Below are positions 1 to 11,241 of a DNA stretch of 64,000 nucleotides, piece by piece (position 1 is the stretch's first letter; each line of letters opens with the position of its first letter). This stretch comes from Schizonepeta tenuifolia (lineage: Eukaryota; Streptophyta; Magnoliopsida; Lamiales; Lamiaceae): positions 69,269,294 through 69,333,293 of the forward strand of contig CM055957.1 of the NCBI GenBank assembly GCA_029490685.1. Direction: 5' to 3'. The notes below the pieces were generated by a model that was not told where the DNA came from, ran no database searches, and saw only the letters and a list, made by a program, of their open reading frames with translations. The translations under genes were made by a program, and so were the position numbers.

Positions 1-917
1 CAGCTTTATTTGCACCCGGGCAGAAATGATATTTGAGATGCACTTTGGATAGCCAATATCTAGCATGAGTGCTCGAGTTGTCAGCTTCAAGAGCCAACTC
101 AAAATTTTGCTTTGCTCCCTGACAACAAGAGCCAAAAGAAAGACTGCGGTTTAGCTAATAGAAGATTGATCCGACATAGTATATAGCTAAAAAGACACCA
201 GAGCCAATTAATGAAACAAAGTTCACCAGTCTTAACACTAAGTTCTGGGGGGAAAATATTATATAAAGATTTAAAAACTCCACAGAATAGAATCAAAACA
301 AACATGATTCACGCAATAATATCAATAATCTACTAAATGCAATTGTTAGCAATCATAGACACATCAACACAAGCGAGCTCAAAATTTGAAACATTGTCAT
401 CTTAAACAGAAACATGACAGTATTATCAAGGAATCAGAACAATTAAAAAAAAAATCGCCAAAATAAATACTAGTCGAGTTAATCAAGCAGCTCATATAGA
501 GTCTAGAATAAGTTGATAAATACTCTTTACAGACACTAAAATAAAGTAGGCAATACATTTCTAGTTGTACAAATGTTATAACAAATGCAATGTGAATAAG
601 ACGATGTTAATTACCGATTGTGATCAAATAATTTAACGCAAATTACCCTAAGCATTGGGATGAGGCGGTGGTCATTACGCTCACAATAATCAATAACTCT
701 TTCAACTTCCTGCAAAGCACTAAAACCTTTGGCTATGAGCTCCATTGCCTTCTTAGACCTACTATGCATTCCTCTCTATACAAGAAATCAAAGAAAACCA
801 TGTCAGAAAAATAAAACCTCCTTGCATCAAAATTGTGATAAAAGAACTGACCCACAAATTGAATGGCGGAGATGAAGATAGCTCATAAGCAGGCTTCCAA
901 CGGATTGCTTTAAACAT
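1..917 (-). CDS. 5' part of a TPR/Sel1-like helical-repeat protein gene (partial, runs off the left edge)
   Basis: Three minus-strand exons join in frame with normal splice sites. Exon 1 (852-917) starts with ATG at 917-915 and encodes 22 residues ending NLW before a GTCAGT donor. Exon 2 (647-775) follows a TATAG acceptor, is exactly 43 codons, starts RGMHSRSKKAMELI and ends before GTAATT. Exon 3 (1-118) follows a GTTGTCAG acceptor, contains FELALEADN and HARYWLSKVHLKYH, and is cut by the window edge. The Ala/Leu-rich helical pattern and the FELALEAD-type phrase match, from memory, a plant TPR-like/Sel1-like (HCP-like) superfamily protein that begins this way. The molecular role is unknown to me. 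The exon model is firm because three exons keep phase; the family call is less sure. Later exons lie outside the window. Confidence 0.72.
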
Positions 918-1080
918 TTTTCTCCTTCAGCAGAACCGGGCACGAGCAACTAGAATGTAAGAGATGTCTAATTAAGAGTAGTTTGTTTTGGGATTTTTTT
1001 AATACAGACGACGAGAAAAGAGAGAAGAGACGCGTGTGTGTGTGTGTGTGTGAGTTGGGAGAAAATTAGTACAAATGATT
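918..1080 (-). promoter_or_regulatory. 5' leader and promoter-proximal region of the TPR-like gene, with a GT repeat
   Basis: Noncoding DNA directly upstream of the start codon at 917. It contains a (GT)n tract at about 1034-1052, read as (CA)n on the gene strand. No clear TATA box is visible. GGGCC/GGCCC boxes near 1085 and 1162 may belong to the promoter. Confidence 0.35.
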
Positions 1081-1484
1081 TGTTGGGCCTTTTATTTTAA
1101 CAAATTTGAGGCTAGACTTTACTTTACCCATTCATCTCATATTATGGGCATTATGATTAATAAGGCCCATAATGATATAGGTGGGCTACCCTCTTGATTT
1201 TATTTTAAGAGCGACGTAAATTCAAATTAGCATAAATTATTCTCAGAAAATTTTATTTTATCTTATTAAATTAAGAATGGTGCTAAAACTTTATCGATGC
1301 TTTTTAGGTCCAAAACTAAATTATATTAATATTTATTTAGGCTCTTATAAAATATGATTATGTTTATATTCGTATATTTCTTTTCTTTTTTCGAGGGTTA
1401 TATACGTATATTTCTACACTTAACACTTTTTTGCAAGACGTACCCTAATTTTTCTACTTATGTTGACTTGGTTGATTAAATAAT

Positions 1485-1730
1485 GATGAGCAGGTCTTGC
1501 TTGCAACCTGTTGCATGGGCCATGCGACCGGGTCGGATCGGGTTGACCCGATCTTTTTTTTTTTTCCGGCTCCATCTTCAGCTCCGATTTTACGGCTTTT
1601 TCTTCGCTTCGATTACTAATATAAGGATAATCGGTGGCCAACAATTTAGACTTTTTCGGCTCGCTCGAATCTTGACCAAAGAAGAAGCGGCAAACAAAAA
1701 AACGAAAATGCAAACAAAAAAAAAGTGAAA
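1485..1730 (-). repeat. Dispersed repeat copy A (unclassified, related to 41040-41340)
   Basis: The stretch from about 1565 to 1660 matches the reverse complement of about 41100-41200. Both share CGGCTCC, a CTCCGATTTTA block, a GATTA.TAATATAA.GATAA block and CAACAATTTAG. A GC-rich segment lies on one side and an A-rich tail (to about 1850) on the other. No coding potential was recognised; the class is unknown, possibly a hAT- or PIF-derived MITE. Confidence 0.4.
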
Positions 1731-2163
1731 AAAAGTAAAACTTTTGAAAAAAAAAATTGAAATAAAAGCTGAAAATTAAAAAAAAAAAAACAAAATATTC
1801 AGAAAAAAGGTTAAGAAAGAAAACTGAAATTAAAAAATAAATAAATAAATAGGCACATAAACCCCACGCGCGGTCGCATGGATTGCGGCAGGTCTCATAT
1901 AAGTATTTGCCAATAATGATGGTTTAAATTCAGAACTAGTTTATCCATCGAGTACTCTTCATTTAAGATTTTTATTTCATTAAGTTAATTTAAAAGTAAA
2001 AACTATATAAGTTATGTAATGCAAAAATAAACCAGAAATGGAATTCAGAGGAATCTGGACACAGCAGACATTGATTGATACTCCTATATAGCAATTCTGC
2101 TAGTTTTTTCAATCCATTCGGATAAAGGAAGGACTATCTTTATGCAAATCACCAGAGTGTTTT
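1731..2163. other. A-rich intergenic DNA and 3' flank of the beta-3 gene
   Basis: About 430 bases with long A runs (1735-1850) and ordinary AT-rich sequence. No gene, RNA or clear element was seen. The right part is the expected 3' UTR of the gene that ends at 2164. Confidence 0.5.
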
Positions 2164-2583
2164 TCATCTTCTTGGAACAGGTTTATAGAGCACAACAGTG
2201 ACAAATTTTGAACGGAAGCGATGAGAAACTCCGAGTGCCACAACCGATCTTGGAGGCTCTTTGTTCTCGATGTATAAATGATTCAGAGTTACATTCTGTG
2301 GTGACGGGAGGGGTGGTGAACAGGGATCATCACTATTCTTTCGATAGTTCAACAAATTATGCTGCAGGTGGGGGGGTAGCAGAGGTGGTTCTCGTCCCTC
2401 ATCGTCCGTTCCTGGATACACATTGTTGTAGCTTGCATCTGGTGAATTAGGAACATCAAATCCAGCAACACTCACTTGATCCTGCAAAAACATACTATTA
2501 CATTTAGAACCACTTCAGTTGGATAACATAACACCCATCCATAGTTCTCCACTCACTTGATCTTCTCCATATTGATTGTTCAT
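2164..2583 (-). CDS. KINB3: SNF1-related protein kinase regulatory subunit beta-3
   Basis: Two coding exons. Exon 1 (2557-2583) is nine codons, MNNQYGEDQ, ending at a GTGAGT donor. Exon 2 (2164-2481) follows TTTTTGCAG and encodes about 105 residues to a TGA at 2164-2166. The protein, about 114 residues, carries the whole C-terminal association-with-SNF1-complex (ASC) domain: a SYNNVYPGTDDEGREPP entry, PPHLQHNLLN, LNHLYIENKEPPRSVVALG and the terminal KFVTVVLYKPVPRR. There is no carbohydrate-binding (KIS/GBD) domain, the known hallmark of the plant beta-3 type against beta-1/2. In plants this subunit bridges the SnRK1 catalytic alpha and the gamma/betagamma subunits of the energy-sensing kinase. 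A TTGCAG acceptor about 20 bases upstream of the ATG suggests a 5' UTR intron. Length and key residues look intact. Confidence 0.93.
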
Positions 2584-5020
2584 TGTATATCAACAGAAAT
2601 CACAGAGCCTGCAAGTATCAGATTGATCATTCATGAGCATTCAGGAAAAATTTAATGTTCTAACTCAAGATTCTGCAAATGATAGCAGCACGAGTGATTG
2701 TACACTCTACTCAAATTAGAGAATCACACAATACTTGTACGAAAACAGCCATCTACAGGATTGTGTTAATCTCAATTCCAATGGCAAGCATGTCTAACTA
2801 CAAACAGTTCCTTCTATACTTCCGGTAAGAAAATCAGTAAGATGGAACACCAACAATAAGTTCCAAGAATCATCTACAAAATATATTCCAAGGCATAGAT
2901 CCCTAAAACAAGCTGGGCCTCCAGCTGTGCTGCTGCTCCATTTCACTGCAAGATCTTAGAATTTGTATACAAAATTTTATCTGTTCTTCTTAAAAGGAAT
3001 AATTAGAATCAGATTTTGGTTCATTAAGAATAATTAATCAAAGTACCAATTTACTTAGACTTTGACAAACTTAGAATTGTAAAAGACAAGGAATCAAGAA
3101 ACAAGAAATGGAGTGGACTCCTAATATCACTCTCCAATGTTTGATTCCCACATAGAAGGCCAGAAGAAGATATACAGACCACGAGAATCTCTCTATATAG
3201 ATTTGAGCGTCAGATGCCGGATACGTCAATAAAACATCACCAAGCAATATATAGCCCGCATATATTTGGACATAAAATATAATACTAAAAAAATAATCAT
3301 ATCCAATGTTCAAAGTATTTTCGAAAATATAATTACTTTCCCTAAACATCTCAATTTATCAGTTGGTTTTTATAGATAAAGAGCATTTCTTGAGGTCACA
3401 TAAAAATGATATACAAATATATATTGATGTATGGTAGTACACGAGGAACATACTTTCATATCCAGAGTTTTAGAGAAAATAAAAGTCTTGAAAGAATATC
3501 CATCTCAGGAAATGATCTACTATGATTTTTTCCAAGGCAGAAAAGGTAAAATTGCACAATTCAGGGAAGAGAGTGTGTATTTATTAACAAATGGTACTAA
3601 TTCATCCATGTTTCTTATACAATTAGCATATTTGGTCTCCCGACTTGTCAATCATTAACTTCCACTATAACAAAGATATAATGAACGTAAACATGATCAG
3701 AGGGAAAAATGATCAGGAAACTCCAAAAATTACATTCAGCACAAGACACATTTTTTCCATTCAGTTGGGGGAGCAATGCAAAGTGGTATTTAGATTTTCC
3801 GTGATGTTCATGTGACTGCTATTGTATTGGCTACTCTTATGGCAGCATTCATGTTACCTTCAAGAAATTGGATAAGTTTCAAAATTACAAGTTTACCTAC
3901 CGCCTATCCAAACTACCCGGTGTCTGCAGCCGTGTATTAAAATGTTTCAACATTTCACATATCATGTGAAACACATAGTAAATACAGACGTGTAACTATA
4001 ACTAAATATCATTTCCATTATGGCCATTCTTAAGCCCTTACAATTTGAACAAAGTATAAGGAACTTCAACTTGTAAAGAAAACCCAAAAATATAGATGGC
4101 TGCAACAAAGATTTCTAGAAATATCTATCTTGTAAGGCAACGATACACAGAAATATCAGCACCCATTAACCTAGCAAAATGCCACAAAAAAAGAGAGGAG
4201 AAACGCATAAAAAAGCAAACCAAACTTTATCAGTTCCAAATTTCATAATCAAATCATATGGAACTAAGTATCAAATAACCGCTTAATTAAAAAACTCTTG
4301 ACTGATTATCAATGTAGGATGTTCAAGAACAATAACCCATTTACGGAATCAGTATAAACCTGATAACACTAGGCTCGGCCGCTTCAATTCGCTATCAACT
4401 GATGCTATAATCAACTTCTGCCCTCAGTAAGAAATGCAGAATAGAAAGGAAAAAAATCAATTCTTTGTGGTACGAAATTTTTACAGCCGGAATATTACAT
4501 CTAAAAAATTTCATGCAATTAATGAAAGAGTCATCCTATCAATATACTACGACAATTGAGGTAGCCCTCTCAGCAAAATGTCCAGATGTAGAGAAATTAC
4601 AAATTAAATAAATAAAAATAGGGAAAAACTTAAAAAGAAAATCAAATAGAGCAAATAACAAAATTCAGGATGCAGAGCTCGTTCATGTACATAAAACTCC
4701 AAAACAGTAGTTGAGTGAGAGGCAAAAGTAGAAGATGGTGAAGAAAGCTAAGATTTCATAAGAATTGCAGAAATAAGGAATGATAAAAAATTAAGACATT
4801 ACAAAGAAATTAATCTCTAAGAGAAGGCGTACCAAGTGGAATCCGCTAATAGATTCTCAAGAATCATTTGTGTAGTGATTAAGTATGAAATATCAATGCC
4901 TCCTTCGTTTACGAGAATAAATCCCATGTATTTTGCTTCGTGTATCAGAAAATCTTCTTCATTTCTGCATCTTATTTTCTGTATTTATTAATAAAAAAAA
5001 TTACTAATATTAGGGGAATC
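2584..5020 (-). other. Probable 5' UTR intron(s) and upstream region of the beta-3 gene
   Basis: About 2.4 kb without a convincing coding exon. Upstream of the beta-3 ATG a TTGCAG acceptor at about 2610 implies a 5' UTR intron on the minus strand; a possible distant donor is the CTTG/GTACGC at about 4830. A plus-strand open stretch at 3431-3658 (75 codons) shows no recognisable domain and I do not call it. The rest is AT-rich. Confidence 0.4.
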
Positions 5021-5084
5021 AATCATTTCGGTTTCGGTTTTCGGTTACTCAAAAAAGAAAATATCATTTCGGTTTCGGAGACGA

Positions 5085-5540
5085 CCAAATTGGGCCTAAA
5101 GTTGTGATATTTCCATTGGGCCAATAGTAGATATCGAGAGAGGCCCATTCCCAAACTGGTGGTTCCCAACCGAAGCCAGCCGCCCCACCCCATTTCTCTT
5201 TCACCACCACTCCAACCACCGCCCTGCCGGCGTCTCCCTCTCCCTTCTCTCAGTTCACACACGTGGCGGCGCCGCTGCAAGACGTCAGTCCTCTACTCCT
5301 CTTCCTCTCTATTTATGTAGTCTTCATCCTGTTGCTCTTGCTGTGTTGCATCCCGCCTCCCAGATTTGCGCCGCCGTCAGCGCTCGTCCCCTGTAAGTTT
5401 TCCTCTTTTCTCTTTATCTATAGTGTAGATCTCTCTCTCTCTCTCTCTCTCTTACTTCGTCTCTTTCTCTCTCAGCCAGAGAAGTCCTGCTGCCGCCAGC
5501 CGCCGCCGTCTCCACGCCTCCAGTCCAGCCTCCATTAAGG
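5085..5540. promoter_or_regulatory. Promoter-like, possibly divergent region with TGGGCC boxes and a CT-rich leader
   Basis: Three site-II-type TGGGCC/GGCCCA boxes lie at about 5093, 5116 and 5142. Then comes a pyrimidine- and GC-rich tract with a (CT)n repeat at about 5430-5452 and a possible AAG/GTGAAA donor at about 5540. TGGGCC boxes in plants mark promoters of growth-related genes. The plus-strand reading frame across 5263-5538 is low-complexity Leu/Ser/Pro and looks like UTR. It may drive the beta-3 gene leftward, an unknown transcript rightward, or both. Confidence 0.4.
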
Positions 5541-6280
5541 TGAAACCTTAATAACTCTATGCTAGCTTTGTTTTGGCCCAACACTTGTCGAATAAAGAGG
5601 AAAAGCTTCCCTTTTGGATCTATTTTCTGACATGAAAAACTACATGTCTACGGGTTTGTAAAAAAACTGGACGGATGATGAACACAATGATAATTGGACG
5701 GGTTTGTAAAAAAATTGGCCAAACATAAGTTGTGCTTCATATATTTCTTATTTGTCTGAAATATAGCTTTGTTTTGATTTGTTTTGGGCATATTTTTGTG
5801 CTGTTTCTATGCAGAATTTTTGCAGATTTTCAACTTTCTAAACATCTGATTTTTTATTTGTAGGTAATAAAATGACCGTCACCGATACAACTTTGAATTG
5901 AATTTGAAGACTTTCATTTTGTTTTTATGAACTTGTGATTGGATAATTATGTAATGTATATTTTTATATCAAGAAATGTGATTTTTTGTGAATTTTTGCT
6001 TGATTTTAGGTGTTTATATGTTGAAAATGGTGGAACAAAACTTATTATCCAGGTTTTAATTTTTTGTTCAGGTTTTGACCCGAACCGAACCAAACCCGCT
6101 GTCCGAGTTCGGTCCGGGCTCGGTCCGGGTCTAGAGTCCTAGGCGGTCCGGGTCGGTCCAACTTTTAAAAAACTTCCGGGTCTTCGGTTCCAGCGGGTCG
6201 GTCCGAGTCGGTCCGGGTCAAATCCGATGCTCATCCCTATTCAAATGTAACCTCCCTTCTACTGGTGTGAAGTTCATGTA
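5541..6280. repeat. AT-rich spacer ending in a degenerate hAT-like terminal region
   Basis: The stretch 6065-6240 is built of repeated GGTCCGGGTCGGTCC-like and CCGAACC words and ends in GATGCTCATCCCTA. Read on the minus strand this is TAGGGATGAGCATC, a typical outer end of hAT-related plant elements. I could not find the matching left end, so it may be truncated. 5541-6060 holds nothing recognisable. Confidence 0.35.
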
Positions 6281-6289
6281 GTTTTAAAG

Positions 6290-6608
6290 TCTCCCAAACT
6301 TATCATCCACCCCTCCCTCTACATAAACATGCAGAATTGAAATTTTATATTCATCTAGAAGATTCATCATCTACCCCAACTCTTCAGCCCCTTTAATCAA
6401 CTTGAACGTATTAGTCCTAGGTATTTTATACCATGTTTTATCCCATGAAGCATATTCAAATACCCTAATCAACCTATGCAGCAGATCAACATCAAATGAC
6501 TTCTTATCCAAATCATACATTGTTGCATAAAATCCTTTCAAATAAGCATCTAAACCCTCATGTTTACCCAGAGCGCCCCCATGGTGAACAAAAATGTGGA
6601 ATGGATCT
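6290..6608 (-). pseudogene. MULE-derived exon encoding a PB1-like domain fragment
   Basis: Read on the minus strand after a TTTGCAG acceptor at 6609, this exon encodes DPFHIFVHHGGALGK, a Tyr-rich middle, DLDKKSFDVDLLHRLI and KTWYKIPR. It then meets a TAG after EELG, beyond which the same frame continues with LLDEYKISILHVYVEGG. HHGG, D-x-D near a helix, WYK.P and a final Val-Tyr-Val-Glu strand are the pattern of the PB1-like domain at the N-terminus of plant MuDR/MULE transposases and relatives. No DNA-binding or DDE domain follows, so this is a fragment. The call rests on pattern memory. Confidence 0.5.
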
Positions 6609-7399
6609 CTGCAAATTCAAAATAAATTCAAAGAATCAAAACATAAACCCATTACCTTAAAACCTAACATTATCCCATTCAGCAACCTAACATTACTGAG
6701 CAAAGACAAAAAATTCAATTTTTTAACAAATTGGGCAAGATCAAACTCAGAAATACCTGTCTGCATCATTGCTCCCGCTGCCGCCTTCCGACATGAGATT
6801 CATGAGCTAAAAAGCCTAAATTCACTCTTTCTCAAGCAACGAAATGAAGATACGAAACACTTGATGGATGGAAAATGTCACTCAAAATCGACCTAGCGCA
6901 TATGCTCTCTCAATTCATCAATCCCGCTCCCCAAAACGAATATGCCACGTCGATTTCAATTTGGGGATTTCTGATCAGCGTGTTAAAACTGAGAAAAATT
7001 AAAAGGTCATGATTTTTAATACTACAATCTTAAAAACGCGTGCAAAATTAGAATTCGCTAATACGTTGTGAATTTAAAGTAAAACCAGATCAATACTTTT
7101 TGTTTCCCGCCTAAACTTCATCCAATTTTAGTTTTTATTTATTTTATCAAAAGTTCAGCAAACAACTTTCTCGAGAAGCCAAGCGTCATTTTGCAAACTT
7201 AAGCTTAGTACTTCGCTATCTTTACAGTTTCTTCTATACAAACTAGAATTTCAAAAGTTATTACAAATTTCAAGTTACATATTATCTATAGTCATCTTAT
7301 TCACGAGGATTCGTTTGTGTATTTCACGATGATGTGTCAACATATTCTCTCTGGAAGGCTTATGAACATGAAAAGTATAGTAAAGCATGGGTTTTTAGA

Positions 7400-8633
7400 C
7401 ACTACAAAAAAACTGTCAATTAGCTACCAATTTACTGACGGACAAATATCCGTCTTTCAATACCAACGGATTACCAACAGAAAAAATACAGATCAGGTTC
7501 AAAAACATTACCAACGGATTAGTGAATGACACTTGGCGGGATTATTCCCGCAGGAATTAGCAACGGATATAAAGACGGAACTTCCGTCAGTAAAATTAAC
7601 TACAGAATTGTCTGTCGTTATAAATAAGTTAAAAATTTTAAAAAAAATTTAAAATATTTACCAACGGATTTTCCGTCTTTATTTACCAACGGAAGCGTTT
7701 CCCTCGCTATATACCAATGGAAATGTTTCCGTTGGTATATAGCAACGGAAATTCCGTCACTGGATACCGAGAGAAAGATTCCATTGGTATATAGCAAGGG
7801 ATATGTTTCCGTTGGTATATAAAGACGGAATTTGCATTGCTATTTACCGAGTGATATATTTCCGTTGGTATATAGTGATGGATATGTTTCCGTTGGTATA
7901 TAATGAGGGATATGTTTCCGTTGGTATATAAAGACGGAATTTCCGTCACTAAATGTATTTTGACTATTTTGCTCAAAATCGTACAAGATTACTACATAAT
8001 AATTTAATTTTGAGTCAATACGTTTTTTATATAATGATATGATTATAACAATGTCGTTTGTTAAGATGGATTGAGGCGAACGAAGTAAAATTAATTAAGA
8101 TCAAATCAATAAATACATTAATTAATTAGTACATGTTACAGTACTTACTTAACCATATAGTATAGTATATAGTATAGGGATACAAGAAGTGATCGAGTTT
8201 AAGTTTTGGTGACAATGACTCGATGTGTATAAGATCGATCGATAATTAACAGTTGTCGAGTAATTTATAATTAATAGTATGTAACTAATAATTTATAACT
8301 TTACTTCTCGATCTGTCGAACTATATACATATAATTGTTTTTGGAATTATAGCGAGATATTTTTTTTTTTTTTTTTTTGTATAATGATTAGTAGATGTTG
8401 ATATAATAATAACTTTAATTTGTTAGGATTTATCAAGAGGAACGACCTGAATTATATATTAAGATAAGATCGATGAATACATTAATTCATTAATTAGTAC
8501 ATGTTACATTACTTAAACTATAGTATAAGACGTCTCATATCCATTGATAAATCAGTTGATAAAATATATACCTACGGAATCGGCGATTTACCAACTGATT
8601 TTTCCGACTTTAAAATCCAGTTTTTTTGTAGTG
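7400..8633. mobile_element. Non-autonomous CACTA (En/Spm) element with 3-bp TSD
   Basis: The left end is CACTACAAAAAAACTG at 7400-7415 and the right end CAGTTTTTTTGTAGTG at 8618-8633, perfect 16-bp inverted repeats. The flanking 3-bp target duplication is AGA at 7397-7399 and 8634-8636. At 1,234 bp it is far too small to hold TNPA/TNPD-type genes, and no transposase is seen, so it must be mobilised in trans. The left subterminal region is packed with related direct and inverted motifs (see the repeat entry). Perfect TIRs and TSD suggest a recent or well-preserved insertion. Confidence 0.9.
7690..7950. repeat. Subterminal motif array of the CACTA element
   Basis: Six copies of a TTTCCGTTGGTATATA-like word occur between about 7722 and 7945, interspersed with inverted AACGGAA and GACGGAA words. 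In En/Spm elements such subterminal repeats are binding sites for the TNPA-type protein; that role here is inferred. Confidence 0.75.
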
Positions 8634-8940
8634 AGAATTATGCAGATTTTGTTATATAGACTCTTTTTTGGGGGGATTAGAATGAAAGGGAGTCGAATAA
8701 AAGAAGAAAAAGAACACGTGGCGGTCTTTAAGGTCTGCTTCCTTTTTATTTATTATTTCTTTTCCTATTTTTGTTTTTTTCTAAAACTCAACTTAGTTTT
8801 GGAAATTCAGGTTGTTGCATTGTTTTGAGTGACCCGAAAATTTCTATGCTAATTCGTTTTTGATTATTCAGTTTATGTTGGGCTTTTTTCTAATTTGTGA
8901 GATGGGTCTTTTTGTCATAGTATGTAGTTTGAACAACAGG

Positions 8941-9252
8941 TTTTTATGAGCTTATTTATTAGTTCAAAATGCCTTTTTTATTTAGATAATTAACAACTAA
9001 TTTTTTGCGTTATTTCTACAATGTATATACTATTGTATGAATGTATAAACTAATTAAAGAGTTCAAAACCTTAACAGCTACGTCCTCGAAAGAAAACAGA
9101 TTTGTATGAGCTTCCTTATTGGTTCAGGATGCCTCTTTTGTTTAGATAATTCATGACGATTTGTTAGCATTATCTCTACAGTGTCTATACTATTGTATGA
9201 ATGTATAAACTGATGAATCGAGTTTAAAACCATAACAACTACATTCTCTAAG
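8941..9252. repeat. Tandem duplication, 160-bp unit, two copies
   Basis: 8941-9100 and 9101-9252 are diverged direct copies. Both contain TATGAGCTT...TTATT.GTTCA, TTTAGATAATT, and TATACTATTGTATGAATGTA followed by TATAAACT. No coding content. Confidence 0.75.
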
Positions 9253-9400
9253 ACCATCCCCTACGGGTATTGAGTTAGACCATGAGTCTATCGTCGGGAG
9301 CATAATTTCAATGATCGGTGGGATTAAATAAGGTCCTGATAAAAATTTCTAAAATGGTGGGGTTGAGTAAGACCCCGGGTCTATAATCATTGGCAATGAT
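9252..9400. mobile_element. Possible PIF/Harbinger-type MITE remnant
   Basis: The left side reads AAGACCATCCCCTACGGG, the phrasing of PIF/Tourist-like MITE ends. The right side, near 9388-9402, reads ATCATTGGCAATGAT, imperfectly inverted to it. There are no clear TSDs and the ends are diverged, so this is a weak call. Confidence 0.3.
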
Positions 9401-9415
9401 TGAATAGATTTTATT

Positions 9416-10073
9416 TTGTGTTTCTTCGATCCAATCTTAAGAACATCACTAGTTGAAAGTTCGTAGAGTGTTAGATCATAGCTCACTTCTTGTTCGAGCT
9501 ATTAGTTGGAAACCCACCTTTTCACACATCCTCTCAAAAGGATTGTTAGGACCCTACTCTTCCCGAAATTGAGTAGATAGGTTGATAAGTACCCGTAAAC
9601 TTATTTGTAAGGTTGATAAGTACCCGTAAACTTATCTCAACGGTTGCAAAGCCCGCGTAAGCTTTGTGGTTTGTCCAGAAGAACTTGGACTGAGTTGTGT
9701 GGACTCACAACTCCCCGTGGACGTAGGAGTTCTCTCCGAACTACGTAAATTCTTGTGTGTTGTGTTTATTTTTCAGTTACTTATTGCATATTCAACTGAC
9801 CAACTAATCAACATACAAACCTGCATATTTCTATATCAACTGACTTGGTTATTGACCAACTTTGCATAAAAGCGTGAGTTATATTTACGAGTTGTTATTT
9901 TCCACCACATTCCGCACAGCACCACTCTTCCAACTGAGTACTCTTACTCAGTTGTGAATCCAGCTGAGTCCCAGTTTACTCGGTTGTGATTGTTTTTCAA
10001 GAGTTGTTTTTAAAAGTTTTATCTGGTGTATTCCCCCCCCCCCCATACACCAGAACTCGTATCGGGACCATCA
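9416..10073 (+). mobile_element. 5'-truncated solo LTR of the same Copia family as 45811-64000
   Basis: Aligns by eye with the last about 640 bp of the LTR that ends at 47297. Shared blocks include AGTTAGATCATAGCTCA, CTACTCTTCCCG, the AAGTACCCGTAAACTTAT region, GTGTGGACTCACAACTCCCC and CACCACATTCCGCACA. It ends exactly at the LTR terminus CTCGTATCGGGACCATCA (10056-10073). No primer-binding site follows, so it is a solo or recombined LTR. The left part is missing and replaced by unrelated DNA. A C12 tract lies at 10033-10044, the same place as the C run in the full LTR. Confidence 0.85.
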
Positions 10074-10199
10074 ATAATATATATGATGAGTACAAATTAC
10101 AAATGAAAAATCAAAACAATATTTAAAAAAAAGAACTTATTATCGAATTTATAAATAAAGTAATGTGAAATGTAACAACTAAGTAATGAAGAATTTCGA

Positions 10200-10372
10200 T
10201 TATCGGGCCAACTCACTAGGCTTTCGGGCTAGCCCAATCGGTTTCGGGCTAATTTCGGTTCGGTTCAATCGGACTAAAATTTTTTCGAGTTCAAAATTTT
10301 CGGCCCTTACTATCCTCGAATTCGGTTCGGTTCGGGCCAACCCGCGGGTTTCGAACTAAATTGACATCCCTA
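10200..10372. repeat. Degenerate hAT-like terminal region
   Basis: CGGTTCGGTTCGGGCC-type words end in AAATTGACATCCCTA at about 10358-10372. On the minus strand this starts TAGGGATGTCAATTT, a common outer end of hAT-related elements. The other end was not identified. 10073-10200 and 10373-10960 hold nothing recognisable. Confidence 0.4.
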
Positions 10373-10965
10373 ACTAAATTTAAAATAACAAAGTACCTAG
10401 AATACGAACTAATCGATACAATTTATTTGTCCAATCTTTGTAGAATTTTCTCCCTATATTTTCATGGTATGTTATTACTCATAAGATTTAGTGCATAGAT
10501 CCATTCTCCTCATCTTTCCTTTCTTCTTTTTCCCTCTTTCTCTCTCTCCTTCCATATGCATTCATAAATAATGAGAAATCAATGATTATTTTGTGGGTAA
10601 TATGTTTTTAGTTTGTAGATTGTAAGTAAACGACGTCGTTTTAGTTGTGTAAACACACACTAATCATGAAACAAAATAATTTATGCCACATCAAAGCCAC
10701 ATATGTAAACAAAATAATAATTTTAATTTCGCCGAAATACTTCACATGGATAAAAATTAGAAAAAAGAAAAGATTGAGAATTTATATACAAATTTAAAAG
10801 CTCTGGTATAAACCAGAAGTTGACCAAAGTCAGGATTTTTATACAAATTGGCCTATTTTTAATCCACCATACAATCTTTTTATCCAAGCAATACTATGTA
10901 TCTCAACCTTCATGTTTTTTACCTAGTTGAGTATAGTTATATGTTTCATTTGTACATAATACGTA

Positions 10966-11241
10966 CTCCCTCCGTATTACATATAAAGTGTCATTTCATA
11001 CATTTCACATGTATTTTTTAAAAAGTTTCATTTCACTTTATGTACTCATACACTCTCAAAACTCTCTCTTATTTACTCTCATTTGCCATTGATGGGCCCA
11101 CATTCCAACAACTTTATCACTACCTTTTGTCAATACCACTATTTCTACTTTCTAATTTTTACCCCACTCAAAAATACTTTACCAGTTTTTTTAATATCCG
11201 TGCTCATTTAAATTGGGACTTTATAACTAATACGGAGGGTG
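10966..11241. mobile_element. Stowaway-like MITE with TA target duplication
   Basis: Left end CTCCCTCCGTATTA, right end TAATACGGAGGGTG, flanked by TA at 10964-10965 and 11242-11243. 276 bp, no coding capacity. CTCCCTCCGT ends plus a TA duplication define Stowaway MITEs, mobilised by mariner-like transposases; a mariner-like gene remnant occurs at 44.8 kb. Confidence 0.88.

Noticed and set aside
3431..3658. Plus-strand 75-codon open frame
   Set aside because: No recognisable motif, and it lies in a probable UTR intron region of the opposite-strand gene.
3780..3920. Hydrophobic stretch resembling the membrane end of ankyrin-PGG proteins
   Set aside because: Too short, with stops close by and no upstream ankyrin exons found.
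5263..5538. Plus-strand 91-codon open frame starting MAAPLQDV
   Set aside because: Leu/Ser/Pro low complexity over a CT repeat with no domain; better explained as a leader.
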